Shown here one piece after another: positions 1 through 8,448 of a stretch of 64,000 bases of DNA (its first letter is position 1; every line of letters begins with the position of its first letter). The DNA is from Qipengyuania atrilutea (GTDB lineage Bacteria; Pseudomonadota; Alphaproteobacteria; Sphingomonadales; Sphingomonadaceae), in the NCBI RefSeq assembly GCF_013370205.1, contig NZ_JABWGV010000001.1:1-64000 (forward strand), written 5' to 3'. A program made the position numbers and the translations under genes. Under the pieces are notes generated by a model. The model searched no databases, was not told where the DNA came from, and worked only from the letters and a program-made list of their open reading frames with translations.

Positions 1-612
1 GCATCGGCTTCGGGTATCGGCGCGGTTGCCATCGGCACCAGTGCATCTGCCAGCCAAACCTCTTCTACCGCAATCGGCGCGAACGCCACCACCACTGCCG
101 CGAACCAGGTCACGCTCGGCGGTACCGGCTCTTCGGTGCGGATCGGCGACATCGCCGCATCGACCGCCGCGCAGTCGGGCAACGTTCAGGCGGTAACGGT
201 CGACAGCACCGGTACGCTCGGCACCACCGCCATCGCTACCGCGGCGCAGGTCGACAACGTCCGCCTTGCCATGGACAACATCGCCGCCGTCACCGACGCG
301 CAGTTCGCTGCGCTGACTGGCCGGGTCGACGGTATCGAAGGCGACATTACCACACTCTTCGACCTCACCGACACGATGCGCACTGATACGCGTCAGGGCA
401 TTGCGGCGGTCGCCGCGATGGCGCAGCCGCACTTTCCGAGCGAGGTGGGCAAGACCAGCTATGCCTCCAACGTTGCCTATTTCCCCGGCGAAGTCGGCGT
501 GTCGGCAGGCGTGACGCATCGGATGGACGGCGATTTTGCCATTACTGCCGGCGTCTCCTATGCCGGCGGCAAGAATACAGCCGTGCGCGCAGGCGTAGCC
601 GGCGAATTCTGA
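1..612 (+). CDS. YadA-like trimeric autotransporter adhesin, C-terminal part (5' end outside window)
   Basis: The frame is open from base 1, so only the last 203 residues are seen. The first ~45 residues are Ala/Ser/Thr/Gly-rich with repeats of the type AIGxxA (for example GAVAIGTSA and STAIGANA), typical of the YadA head. A short stalk follows with heptad-like VDxIExDIxxL spacing. The last ~70 residues fit the YadA membrane anchor: an alpha segment (GIAAVAAMAQP), then amphipathic beta strands ending in Phe (GVAGEF), the usual final residue of outer-membrane barrels. The family forms homotrimers that export their own passenger and mediate adhesion or autoaggregation. The product faces the LacI-type gene across a strong hairpin. 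The family call is firm; the ligand cannot be judged. Confidence 0.88.
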   Translation, partial: ASASGIGAVAIGTSASASQTSSTAIGANATTTAANQVTLGGTGSSVRIGDIAASTAAQSGNVQAVTVDSTGTLGTTAIATAAQVDNVRLAMDNIAAVTDAQFAALTGRVDGIEGDITTLFDLTDTMRTDTRQGIAAVAAMAQPHFPSEVGKTSYASNVAYFPGEVGVSAGVTHRMDGDFAITAGVSYAGGKNTAVRAGVAGEF

Positions 613-624
613 AACGGGGGGGGC

Positions 625-646
625 GGGGCAGGCTTCGGCCTGTCCC
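625..646. terminator. Stem-loop between convergent genes
   Basis: A 9-bp stem (GGGGCAGGC pairing with GCCTGTCCC, one G-U) closes a TTCG tetraloop between the autotransporter stop and the stop of the LacI-type gene. It is followed by TTCCTAT on the plus side. The structure is stable but has only a weak T-tract, so it may terminate in both directions or protect 3' ends. Confidence 0.6.
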
Positions 647-649
647 TTC

Positions 650-1693
650 CTATCCGCTGGAGCGGGCGATCAGTTCGACGGGCACGCGCCGGGTTCGGGC
701 CGGGTCGTCGTGCGATAAAACCGTGTCGATCAGCGCCCTGCCCGCGCTCGCAAAATCGGGCGCAATCGTGGTGAGCGGGGGATGCGAATGAAGCCCCGCC
801 GATACTCCGTCGAAGCCGACGAAGGCAGTGCGCTCCGGCACCGGAATGCCGCGTTCGGCCAGCAGGTCGAGCGCGCCTAGCGCAAGCGAATCGCAGGCGG
901 CGAAGATGCCATCGGGGAGCGCGTCTTCGCCATTTTCGCTTAGAAACCGCGCAATGGCGTGCGCGCCTTGGTCCTCGCGGTTCATGCGCTCGTCGATCTC
1001 GATTACGCTGATGTCGACGCCGGCTTCGTTCGCTTTCGTTCGAAAGCCTGCGCAGCGTTCGGCGAACTGCGCTTGGTGCGAGGTTTCCGAGCCGAGGAAA
1101 GCAAGGCGCTTGCAGCCGCGCTCCAGCAGCCGCTCCGCCGCGAGCGTACCGCCCAACTGGTTGTCCGAGCGCACCCAGCCGAGCTGGTCGAAGGGCGAAC
1201 CCCAATAGGCCGCACGCCCGTCCCCGCGGTCGTTCTCGCAGAAGAACTCCCATGCCTCGCGGTTGGAGCTCGACCCCATGACGAGCATGCCCTCGGCCTG
1301 CCCGCGCTCGACGTAATGCGAGAAGAACTGCTCCGGCTCGCGCTGGAAGGAGACGAGCGTCTCGAACCCGCGCGCGGAGGCTGCCTCGCAGACCGAGCCG
1401 AGTAGCGTGTAGTAAAACGGGTTGATCGTGCCGGCGGTATCGCGCGGACGCTGGATGACGACGACCGCGAGGGTGCCCGAATGGCCGCGGCGCAGGCGGG
1501 CGGCGCGCTCGTCCACGAAATATCCGAGTTCGCGCGCGGCATCGAGTACCCGCTGACGGGTCGCCTCGGTAATGACGGCAGATCCCGACAGCGCCCGCGA
1601 TACGGTCGACTGGCTGACGCCCGCATGATCGGCGACGTCGAACGACGTTACCCGCCGCGTTGGCACATATTCCGGCGCAGTATGCTCTTCCAT
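650..1693 (-). CDS. LacI-family transcriptional regulator
   Basis: The protein has 347 residues from the ATG at 1693; an in-frame TTG at 1729 would add 12. An N-terminal helix-turn-helix of LacI type spans about residues 15-38 (VTSFDVADHAGVSQSTVSRA), followed by the hinge and a periplasmic-binding-protein-like effector domain (for example FAACDSLALGALDLL and AFVGFDGVSAG). Such proteins usually bind a sugar and act as repressors on pseudo-palindromic operators. It lies 84 bp downstream of the TonB receptor gene on the same strand and may be co-transcribed with it. It is the only LacI-type gene in the window, so it is also a candidate reader of the four TAGCGCTA palindromes at 22-43 kb, but none occurs near its own operon. 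The effector is unknown. Confidence 0.92.
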   Translation of the reverse strand: MEEHTAPEYVPTRRVTSFDVADHAGVSQSTVSRALSGSAVITEATRQRVLDAARELGYFVDERAARLRRGHSGTLAVVVIQRPRDTAGTINPFYYTLLGSVCEAASARGFETLVSFQREPEQFFSHYVERGQAEGMLVMGSSSNREAWEFFCENDRGDGRAAYWGSPFDQLGWVRSDNQLGGTLAAERLLERGCKRLAFLGSETSHQAQFAERCAGFRTKANEAGVDISVIEIDERMNREDQGAHAIARFLSENGEDALPDGIFAACDSLALGALDLLAERGIPVPERTAFVGFDGVSAGLHSHPPLTTIAPDFASAGRALIDTVLSHDDPARTRRVPVELIARSSG

Positions 1694-1777
1694 GCGCAGC
1701 GGTTCTACTGCGCAAGTCCGTTTCGGCAAGCCCGGTGCGCGGCTTTCTGCGCGCCGGCCTGCCGATATAGGCAGGGA

Positions 1778-4558
1778 TCAGAACTCGACCGAGACCGAGG
1801 CGGAAAAGCTTTGCCCGATGTCGTAGGTGAAGAACTCGTAGCGTTGGTCGGCGGTCTGCTGGAATTCCTCGTGGTTCTCACCGAGGATATTCCGCGCTTC
1901 CAGCTTCAGCTCGATCTCCTTGCCGGCGAGTTCGAAACCTTGCCGCGCGACGAGGTCGAGGCGGATACCAGGGTCCTCGATCACGTCGGGAGCGCCGCTC
2001 GCACCGCGCTGCAAAACGCGCTCGCTCGCATAGGTGACGAGGAAGGTAAGCTGCTGCAGCCGCTCGGTATCCTCGAGACCCAGTTGCAGGTTCACCAGGT
2101 GATCCGACTGGCCGACCAGCGGCCGTCCGTCGACGAAGAAGTTCTGCGCGTTCTCGGTAATCGGTCCTGCGGGAGAGAAGGTGGTGATGGTATCGCCTTC
2201 GCCGACCGAGATTTCCGAGTTCGTGTAAGTGTAGTTGGCGACGAGGATCGCCTGCTTGGTTTCGAACAGTCCGCCCAGATCGTAGAGGTCGTAGTTGTAC
2301 TGCGCCTCGATCTCGCCGCCCCACAGCGTGGCTTCGGGTGCATTGGCGAAGCGCACGAGCTCTGCCGCGTTGGAACTGAACTGCACGTAAGGTTCGATCG
2401 GCTTGTCGATCTTCTTGTAGAAGCCCGCCGCCGATACCCGGTTGCCGCCGCCGAGATAGTATTCGAGGCGCATTTCGGCGTTCAGGAGTTCGCTGTCGAC
2501 GAGGGCCGGGTTGCCGATGAAGGCGCGGTCGGTCTCGGGATCGGTGTAGGACTGGAAGATCAGCTCGCGGAACTGCGGCCGGGCAACCGTGCGCGAAACA
2601 TGGGCGCGGACCTGCAGGTCGTCGGTGATCTCGTAGGTCGCGGTCGCTGCTGGCAGCCAGTAGTCGTTGTTGAGCGCCGTCGCGCCGAGCAGGCTCGTCT
2701 GCCCCTCGATCACCGCGATCGGGGTGACGGTCTGCACCGCGTCCTCGTAGCGGACGCCGACATCGAAGCTGAGGCCGAGCACTGGCTCGATATTGAGCTT
2801 GCCGTAGCCGCCGTGAATTTCGAGGTCGGCGCGAAAGCGGGCGCTGAAATCGTTGAACTCGATGAGGTCAAGGCCGTAGAAATCGACCACTGCCGAGCCG
2901 AGCAGATAGTCCGGGCGGAACAGGCCGACCTCGTCGGGCAGCGGTCCGCGGATGTCGAACTCGCGCCGCACGGAATCGCGGGTCGTGTCGGTGTAGGCAT
3001 AGCCGATGGTGGCGCGAATATCGTTCGTGATCGGGTAGCTGACGTCGATCCCGCCGTAGTAGAGATCCTCTGTTAGGTCGGAGAAGACGACGTTCGCGCT
3101 GCCGCGGTTGCCGCCCGTCAGGCGGTTGGAATAGAGGTCGCCGAAGGGATCGTTCGGCAGGTTGGTGCGAACATAGCGGAAGCCGAACTCGTAGGGCGCT
3201 TCGCGCTGCGTCTGCGCGTAGCCGAGGCGGGTATCGACGGTGAGGTCGCCGAAATCGAGCTCGCCGACGAACTGCGTGTCGAGCAGCTGCCGCTCGAACC
3301 ACGCGGTATCCTGCTGCAGGATGTCGATATCGTCGGGGTTCTGCTGCTCGATATCGCCGAGTTGCGCCTGCTTCAGCGAGTCGCGAATGAACAGGTTGGT
3401 GAGGCGGAACTTGTGCTCGCCGACTTCGAGGCCGAAACCGAGCAGCCCGTTAAGCAGGATGCGGTTGTCGGTAATTACGTCGTCCGAGGTGAAGCGCACC
3501 GTGTCGGTCGAGAAGATACGCTCGCGCCGCGCGAAACGGTTGCGCCACTTGTTGCTGAGGCCGGCGGTGGCGATGACGCCGAACTGCCCGTCGCTGAACA
3601 CGTCGAACGAGGTTCCGGCGGAGAACCCGGCGGAGAAATTCGCTGGCAATTCGCCGATGCCTTGCAGCAGGGTCTGGTTCGGCTGGTTGAGCTGTTTGAG
3701 GATCGCCTGCCGGTCCGCCAGTTCCAGCGTGTTGAGCGACTGGCGGCTATCGAAGAACGATTGCAGCGCGGGCGGCGCATCGCGGCGCCCGTCGTCGAAG
3801 CCGAACCAGTCGTAGTCCGAGCCGTAGTAGCTGAGACCGTTCTGGAACGTCGTTTCGGTGTCGCCGGAGATGCCCGCGCTGACCTTGAAGAAGGACTCGT
3901 CGGGAATGGCCTGCGTCGTCAGATTGATGACGCCGCCGCCGAACTCGCCGGGGAAGTTGGCGGAATAGGTCTTCTGCACGAGACTGGATGCGACGATGTT
4001 CGTCGGGAAGATGTCGAGCGGAACCACGCGCGACAGCGGCTGCGGCGAGGGCAGCGGCAAGCCGTTCAGCAGCGCCAGCGAATAGCGGTCGCCAAGGCCG
4101 CGGACATAAACGAAGCCGTTGCCGACGACTGACAGGCCGGTGACGCGGCCGAGCGCGCCCGCGATGTCGCCTTCGCCGGTGCGCGCGATCTGCTCGCTCG
4201 ACAGGACGGAAATGACCTGGCTCGAACTGCGCGTCGCGTCGATGCGGCGGCGGCCGGTGACGACGATCTCGTTCCCGCCGGGGATGGAGATCTCGGGCTG
4301 CTCGCCGAAGTCCTCGCCGGTTTCGCCACCAGTTTCCTGCCCGACCGGATCGCCCGAAGCCTCGGCAGCGTCCTGCGCCTCGGTATTGTCGACGCCTGTG
4401 ACCTCTTCGAGCAGGTTTTCATCGCCGCCTTCTTCGGGCGGCGGGCCTTCCGCGCCGGTGCTGGGCTGTCCGGTCGTTCCTTGCGCAAAGGCGGCAGATG
4501 GAACGGTGAGCGCGGTCGAGAGCAGCAGCAAGCCTGCAAACTGCTTTCCGGTAATCAT
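1778..4558 (-). CDS. TonB-dependent outer-membrane receptor
   Basis: The protein has 926 residues with a clear Sec signal peptide (LLLLSTALTVPSAAFAQ). An acidic, Gly-rich linker and a TonB-box-like stretch (NEIVVTGRR, about residue 97) precede the plug domain, which contains VYVRGLGDRYSLALLNG. A long beta-barrel follows and ends in Phe (SVSVEF). The family imports ligands such as siderophores, vitamins or oligosaccharides using TonB-ExbBD energy. It lies 152 bp downstream of a beta-helix lipoprotein gene and upstream of a LacI-type regulator on the same strand, which suggests a carbohydrate ligand, but no hydrolase is adjacent. The start is ATG preceded by AGGGGAC. Substrate remains open. Confidence 0.93.
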   Translation of the reverse strand: MITGKQFAGLLLLSTALTVPSAAFAQGTTGQPSTGAEGPPPEEGGDENLLEEVTGVDNTEAQDAAEASGDPVGQETGGETGEDFGEQPEISIPGGNEIVVTGRRRIDATRSSSQVISVLSSEQIARTGEGDIAGALGRVTGLSVVGNGFVYVRGLGDRYSLALLNGLPLPSPQPLSRVVPLDIFPTNIVASSLVQKTYSANFPGEFGGGVINLTTQAIPDESFFKVSAGISGDTETTFQNGLSYYGSDYDWFGFDDGRRDAPPALQSFFDSRQSLNTLELADRQAILKQLNQPNQTLLQGIGELPANFSAGFSAGTSFDVFSDGQFGVIATAGLSNKWRNRFARRERIFSTDTVRFTSDDVITDNRILLNGLLGFGLEVGEHKFRLTNLFIRDSLKQAQLGDIEQQNPDDIDILQQDTAWFERQLLDTQFVGELDFGDLTVDTRLGYAQTQREAPYEFGFRYVRTNLPNDPFGDLYSNRLTGGNRGSANVVFSDLTEDLYYGGIDVSYPITNDIRATIGYAYTDTTRDSVRREFDIRGPLPDEVGLFRPDYLLGSAVVDFYGLDLIEFNDFSARFRADLEIHGGYGKLNIEPVLGLSFDVGVRYEDAVQTVTPIAVIEGQTSLLGATALNNDYWLPAATATYEITDDLQVRAHVSRTVARPQFRELIFQSYTDPETDRAFIGNPALVDSELLNAEMRLEYYLGGGNRVSAAGFYKKIDKPIEPYVQFSSNAAELVRFANAPEATLWGGEIEAQYNYDLYDLGGLFETKQAILVANYTYTNSEISVGEGDTITTFSPAGPITENAQNFFVDGRPLVGQSDHLVNLQLGLEDTERLQQLTFLVTYASERVLQRGASGAPDVIEDPGIRLDLVARQGFELAGKEIELKLEARNILGENHEEFQQTADQRYEFFTYDIGQSFSASVSVEF

Positions 4559-4710
4559 GATGGCGGTCCCCTAACTAGGTCGCGGTTCGTAAACTCGCCT
4601 GCGCCGCGCCTAACCTGATCGATGCAGGTGCGCGGCCGGCGGGAGAAATTCATAAGAAATCGGGGACCGGTCGCGAAGTTGCGAACGGCCCCCGGTATCT
4701 TCTCTGCAAA

Positions 4711-6303
4711 TCAGCTTGGATAGACAGGCAGCGACGAGCAATTGCCGGTGTTGCCGCTTCCGAAAGAGAGCGTGGAAGAGTTGCAGGTCCAGCCGTTCAC
4801 CCAGCTTGCGTTGCCTTCGTATGCCGCACCGATCTGCGCCGGATTGTCGAAGAAGCTGGAGATCGCGGTCGGGTTGAAAACGGCGACGCCGCTTTCGTTG
4901 CTGCCGTTGATGAAGGTCATGGTCAGCGTGGTGGTGAAGTTGGCGTTGTTGTTGCTGCCGCCGCCGGTGAAGGCCGCGAGCGCCTGATCCGCCGAGACAC
5001 CCGAACCCGAACGCGTGTCGGTGGTGCAGTCGAGCACGACCGACTGGAACTCGAGCGGTCCGCGCTCGCCCGGCTGCGAACCTTCGGCTGCATTGATTGT
5101 GTCGAGCAGGTCGAACTGCAGACACGGAGCCGCCGAACCGACCAGGACCGAGTTCATGATCGTCGCATCGGCTTCTCCGCGCAGGCGGATCGCCCGACCG
5201 GCAGAGGATGCGCGGTGGATGAACGTCCCGTTCGACAGTGCCAGGTAGGACCGCGGCGTGTCGTTGTAGAGGTCGTTGTTATCGTCGAGCTCGATGATCG
5301 TATCGGTCTCGCCGAAATCGCGCTGGGCGGCGATGACGTACTGGAAGTAGGCCTGCGCGCCGGTATCGACGTCGAAGCTGTCGTCTTCCGCTCCCACCGA
5401 GATGAGGTATTTCGCGCGGTTGACGCCTCCGAAGAACTCCATGCCGTCATCCGAGCTGTTGTAGCTCATGATGTGGTTGAGGGTCGTGCCGCTGCCGATG
5501 CCGCCGGTGGTCAGCGCCTGGAGTTCGTCGCCGTCGGCCACGATGAAGCCCGAGTAGCGGATCTGGACATATTGCAGCGAGCCAGAGCTGTCGCCCGGCG
5601 TCGCGCCGCCGTAGCGCGGACGGGTCAGCGTGCCTTCGACTTCGCGCTCGCACTGGACCGTTCCGGTTGCAGCGCCGCCGGCGATGCAGTCCGTTACCGG
5701 AGCGCGGCCGTTAAGAACGACGCCGCCCCACTGGCCCGACGCATTCACGCTGGAGTTGAAGCCGCGTGCATTGTCGAGGCTGGTGAAGATGATCGGGCGT
5801 TCGGCCGTGCCGTTCGCCTGAAGCTCGTTACCGCGGTTGACGAGGAGGTAGGACGAGCCGCTCGAAACCAGGATCACGCCCGGCGCGATGGTCAGCGTCA
5901 CGTCGGTATCGCTGAGGCCGTCGCTGGCGTCGGCAGCCGGGCCGCCGTCGGTGCCGACTGCGACCTCGCCGTTGATCTCGTACAGCACGCCCTGGATGTA
6001 AGGGAGCGAGGTCGAGGCGGTGAAGCGCGCGGGCAGGGTGCAGCGGCGATAGGTTCCGGTCGGGCCGGAAATCGTGCCGTTGTCCGTCAGCGCGGTCGGG
6101 TTCGAAATGGTCGGGCAGCCGTCCGCCGCGGTAACCGTCGGTGCAGGCGTGGGTGCCGGAGCGGGCGAGGGCGCCGGGGCCGGAGCGGGGTTGTTGATCG
6201 TGATGTTGCCGCCGGTTCCGGGCGAGACAATTTCGTCTGCGCCGCAGCCTGCCAAGGCAAGCGCGCTACAACCGATGAGAAGCGAACGTGTGGTGAATGT
6301 CAC
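4711..6303 (-). CDS. Predicted lipoprotein with beta-helix-like repeats
   Basis: The protein has 530 residues from a GTG start preceded by an AGGGGGG ribosome-binding site. A lipobox LAGC gives Cys20 as the acylated residue, followed by a Pro/Ala-rich tether. The body is rich in short strands with Asn/Asp/Gly turns, such as QWGGVVLNG, IRYSGF, NHIMSYNSSDDGMEFFGG and YFQYVIAAQRD, which fits a right-handed parallel beta-helix. Several Cys pairs are present. It precedes the TonB receptor gene on the same strand, so a surface-exposed partner that binds the receptor's ligand is plausible. I do not recognise a catalytic motif and assign no enzyme activity. It is unlike short periplasmic lipoproteins in size. 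Confidence 0.75.
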   Translation of the reverse strand: MTFTTRSLLIGCSALALAGCGADEIVSPGTGGNITINNPAPAPAPSPAPAPTPAPTVTAADGCPTISNPTALTDNGTISGPTGTYRRCTLPARFTASTSLPYIQGVLYEINGEVAVGTDGGPAADASDGLSDTDVTLTIAPGVILVSSGSSYLLVNRGNELQANGTAERPIIFTSLDNARGFNSSVNASGQWGGVVLNGRAPVTDCIAGGAATGTVQCEREVEGTLTRPRYGGATPGDSSGSLQYVQIRYSGFIVADGDELQALTTGGIGSGTTLNHIMSYNSSDDGMEFFGGVNRAKYLISVGAEDDSFDVDTGAQAYFQYVIAAQRDFGETDTIIELDDNNDLYNDTPRSYLALSNGTFIHRASSAGRAIRLRGEADATIMNSVLVGSAAPCLQFDLLDTINAAEGSQPGERGPLEFQSVVLDCTTDTRSGSGVSADQALAAFTGGGSNNNANFTTTLTMTFINGSNESGVAVFNPTAISSFFDNPAQIGAAYEGNASWVNGWTCNSSTLSFGSGNTGNCSSLPVYPS

Positions 6304-6631
6304 GGGAAAAATTCCCCCCTTATGATGTGCCAGAATTGTCGAGAATCTGTCTGCTGCGACGTTGGCGCCGCCGAGGGGATAAATAGGCGCGTATCGTGAC
6401 GCTTTATTTGCAGAGCGCGGCGGAATTTATCCACCGGTGCCGCTGGAAAACGCGCGCCTGAACGCCGCTTTAACGCGCCGGAATGGCGGAAGTCGTAGCG
6501 CTTTTTCGAGCGCCGCTCGGGCGACGCATCTCGCCGTTACGCATGACCGAACAAAGACAATATTACAGATTTGTTGCAACGAACTGTCATATATGTAATA
6601 TTACTGTCATAAACATAATCGGAGAGTTGCC
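6304..6631. other. Divergent intergenic region with AT-rich repeats
   Basis: No gene of convincing quality is seen here. The region separates the beta-helix lipoprotein gene (minus) from the TPR-like gene (plus). The right half turns AT-rich and holds two copies of CTGTCAT (6584-6590 and 6604-6610, 20 bp apart) and two copies of AATATTAC (6559-6566 and 6597-6604). The second is part of the palindrome GTAATATTAC. These look like a regulator-binding or promoter region for the plus-strand gene. The CTGTCAT units resemble Pho-box halves, but the 20-bp spacing does not match the usual 11-bp periodicity. Confidence 0.4.
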
Positions 6632-7009
6632 ATGAGTCTCATTCTTGCTGCTGCGCTGGTCGCTTCCGGCCAAGCCGTCGTTACCGTTCCCGATGTCGCG
6701 CCCGAGAACGACGTAGCGTACACGGAACTGACCGCCGGAATGAACGAAGTCGCGATCGACCGGATCGAGGCCAACGACGCGCTCGACGCATCCGATCCGG
6801 CACGGCTCATCAATCTAGGTATCGCGCACGCGCGCGAGGGCGAAGACGAACAGGCGCGCGAATATTTCGACGCCGCCATGCGAAGCGATGCGCGCCTGCA
6901 GCTCGAAACCTCAACCGGCGAATGGACCGATTCGCGCGTGCTGGCGAAGACGGCCCTGCGCAAACTGGACCGCGGCGACTTCGCTCCGCAGATGGCAAGT
7001 TCACGCTAG
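6632..7009 (+). CDS. Small secreted protein with a TPR-like motif
   Basis: The protein has 125 residues and an N-terminal hydrophobic segment (SLILAAALVASGQAV) that fits a signal peptide. Residues ~52-85 match a single tetratricopeptide-like repeat (LINLGIAHAREG followed by ARE-YF-AAM). The start ATG is preceded by GGAGAG. It stands alone: upstream is a divergent gene and downstream is a terminator. The family is a small conserved hypothetical of sphingomonads in my judgement. No enzymatic motif is visible. It is probably periplasmic, and no function can be assigned. Confidence 0.7.
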   Translation: MSLILAAALVASGQAVVTVPDVAPENDVAYTELTAGMNEVAIDRIEANDALDASDPARLINLGIAHAREGEDEQAREYFDAAMRSDARLQLETSTGEWTDSRVLAKTALRKLDRGDFAPQMASSR

Positions 7010-7083
7010 AACCGCCGTCCCCGCTATCTTAATTCCATAAGGACGAGTGACGGTAAGCGCTCGTCCAACCCCTTGCTAACCCG

Positions 7084-7123
7084 CGGCCTTTCGGTTTCAC
7101 GACCGGCAGGCCGTTCTTTTTTT
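7084..7123 (+). terminator. Rho-independent terminator after the TPR-like gene
   Basis: The stem CGGCCT/AGGCCG, with an inner CGGT/ACCG, is followed by a T-rich run (TTCTTTTTTT). A second hairpin without a T-tract, GGACGAG/CTCGTCC, sits just upstream at 7041-7066. Together they separate the TPR-like gene from the secretion operon. Confidence 0.8.
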
Positions 7124-7204
7124 CCGTCTCGCCGATTGAAATTGTTAACCATCTTGTCACCTCGATGCCATAAAAGGTGTACATCGGGATCGAACGGAGG
7201 GTTC

Positions 7205-7810
7205 ATGAGTTATCGCGGACTGGCGAAAGTTGGCCTTGTTGCCGCTTTCGCAATGTCCGGGCAGATGGTCCGGGCGGATGTATTGCAGATCGAGACCGAC
7301 GGTGCGCGCTGGGTGGCGGGCCCGAAAGCGGTCGCGGCTGTGCAGTCCGCTTCCGGCTCTCCCGCGACGATCACGACCGCCCAGCTAACCAATGCCCGCC
7401 TTTCCATCGCTCCGCCCGCCGAATACGCCGACAAGGTGAACGAGCTCGCAGAACGCTACGACCTCAGCCCGGCCCTGATCGAGGCCTTGGTCTGGCAGGA
7501 AAGCCGCTGGCGGCACGATGCGCGCTCGCACAAGGGAGCGCAGGGGCTTGCGCAGTTGATGCCCGGCACCGCGCGCGACATGGGCGTCGATGCCCGCGAT
7601 CCGTTCGCGAACCTCGAAGGCGGGGCGCGGTATCTACGGATACAGCTCAACCGTTTCGGCGGCGACCTCGAAAAGGCGCTGGCGGCCTACAACGCCGGAC
7701 CGGAGCGCGTGGCGAGGGCGAACGGCGTTCCGCGCATTCGCGAGACCGAGCATTACGTGGCATCCATCATGGGCCGGCTCGCCTATGCCAACAGTTTATC
7801 GCAGGAGTAG
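7205..7810 (+). CDS. Lytic transglycosylase, VirB1-like
   Basis: The protein has 201 residues. I chose the ATG at 7205 because it has a GGAGG ribosome-binding site and starts a signal peptide (VGLVAAFAMSGQMVRA). The SLT domain covers about residues 73-195: the catalytic Glu is E99 in VWQESRW, then GAQGLAQLMPGTA, and AAYNAGPERV near the end. The enzyme cleaves peptidoglycan between MurNAc and GlcNAc with 1,6-anhydro ring formation. It is first in the VirB-like cluster, with 7 bp to the next gene, so it probably opens the cell wall for assembly of the secretion channel. The position matches VirB1 in classical systems. Confidence 0.93.
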   Translation: MSYRGLAKVGLVAAFAMSGQMVRADVLQIETDGARWVAGPKAVAAVQSASGSPATITTAQLTNARLSIAPPAEYADKVNELAERYDLSPALIEALVWQESRWRHDARSHKGAQGLAQLMPGTARDMGVDARDPFANLEGGARYLRIQLNRFGGDLEKALAAYNAGPERVARANGVPRIRETEHYVASIMGRLAYANSLSQE

Positions 7811-7817
7811 TTTTTCG

Positions 7818-8129
7818 ATGCGTTTTACCCAAAGCTTGGCAGCCAAATTCGGCGTACTTGCTTTCTTCCTGTCGCCGACTGCCGCGCTGGCGCAGCAGGC
7901 CGCCGATCCGCAGGGCTCCGGCCCGATCGTCGCCGCGCTCGGCTGGCTCCAGGGCACGCTGCTCGGCAACGTGGCGACGGCTGTCGCCGTCATGGCGGTG
8001 GCCGCGGTCGGTTTCATGATGCTGACCGGCCGGATGAACTGGCGTTTCGGCGCGACCGTCATCATCGGCTGTTTCATCCTGTTCGGATCGGCTTCGATCG
8101 TGGCGGGCATCCAGGGGGCGGCAGGCTGA
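7818..8129 (+). CDS. virB2: VirB2/TrbC-family pilin-like subunit
   Basis: The protein has 103 residues from the ATG at 7818. A long signal peptide ends near SPTAALAQQ. The mature part has two hydrophobic helices (about 42-65 and 75-97) separated by a short loop (TGRMNWRFG), the VirB2/TrbC plan. In type IV secretion this protein forms the extracellular pilus and lines the channel. It lies between the VirB1-like and VirB3-like genes. The next start follows its stop by 7 bp. Confidence 0.88.
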   Translation: MRFTQSLAAKFGVLAFFLSPTAALAQQAADPQGSGPIVAALGWLQGTLLGNVATAVAVMAVAAVGFMMLTGRMNWRFGATVIIGCFILFGSASIVAGIQGAAG

Positions 8130-8136
8130 GGCGTTC

Positions 8137-8418
8137 ATGGAACTGACCCGCCATCCCGTTCACCGCGCATTGACGCGCCCGCAGATGTTCGCGGGCGTGA
8201 CCTACAATTACTTCATCATCAATTTCGCGCTGACGACCGAGCTTTTCCTGATTACCGGCAGCTTCTGGGCACTGCCGGCCATGCTGATCTTCCACGTGAT
8301 CGGCTATTTCGCCTGTTTGCGCGAGCCGCGCATTTTCGACCTGTGGATCACGAAGGTTTCCAAGTGTCCGCGGGTCAAGAACTTCAAGCGGTGGGGGTGC
8401 AACAGCTATGCGCCCTGA
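8137..8418 (+). CDS. virB3: VirB3-like inner-membrane protein
   Basis: The protein has 93 residues. The N-terminus (HPVHRALTRPQMFAGVTYNYF) and one or two hydrophobic helices at about 28-62 follow the VirB3 pattern, with a basic C-terminal tail. VirB3 is a small inner-membrane component that works with the VirB4 ATPase. The next gene is virB4, preceded by a GGAGGG site. Confidence 0.87.
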   Translation: MELTRHPVHRALTRPQMFAGVTYNYFIINFALTTELFLITGSFWALPAMLIFHVIGYFACLREPRIFDLWITKVSKCPRVKNFKRWGCNSYAP

Positions 8419-8448
8419 GACCGCCGCGCCCCGGAGGGCCGCACTGAC

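Noticed and set aside
6584-6610. A Pho box controlling the TPR-like gene
   Set aside because: The two CTGTCAT units are 20 bp apart; PhoB sites use 11-bp units (22 bp for alternate ones). Kept only as an undefined repeat.
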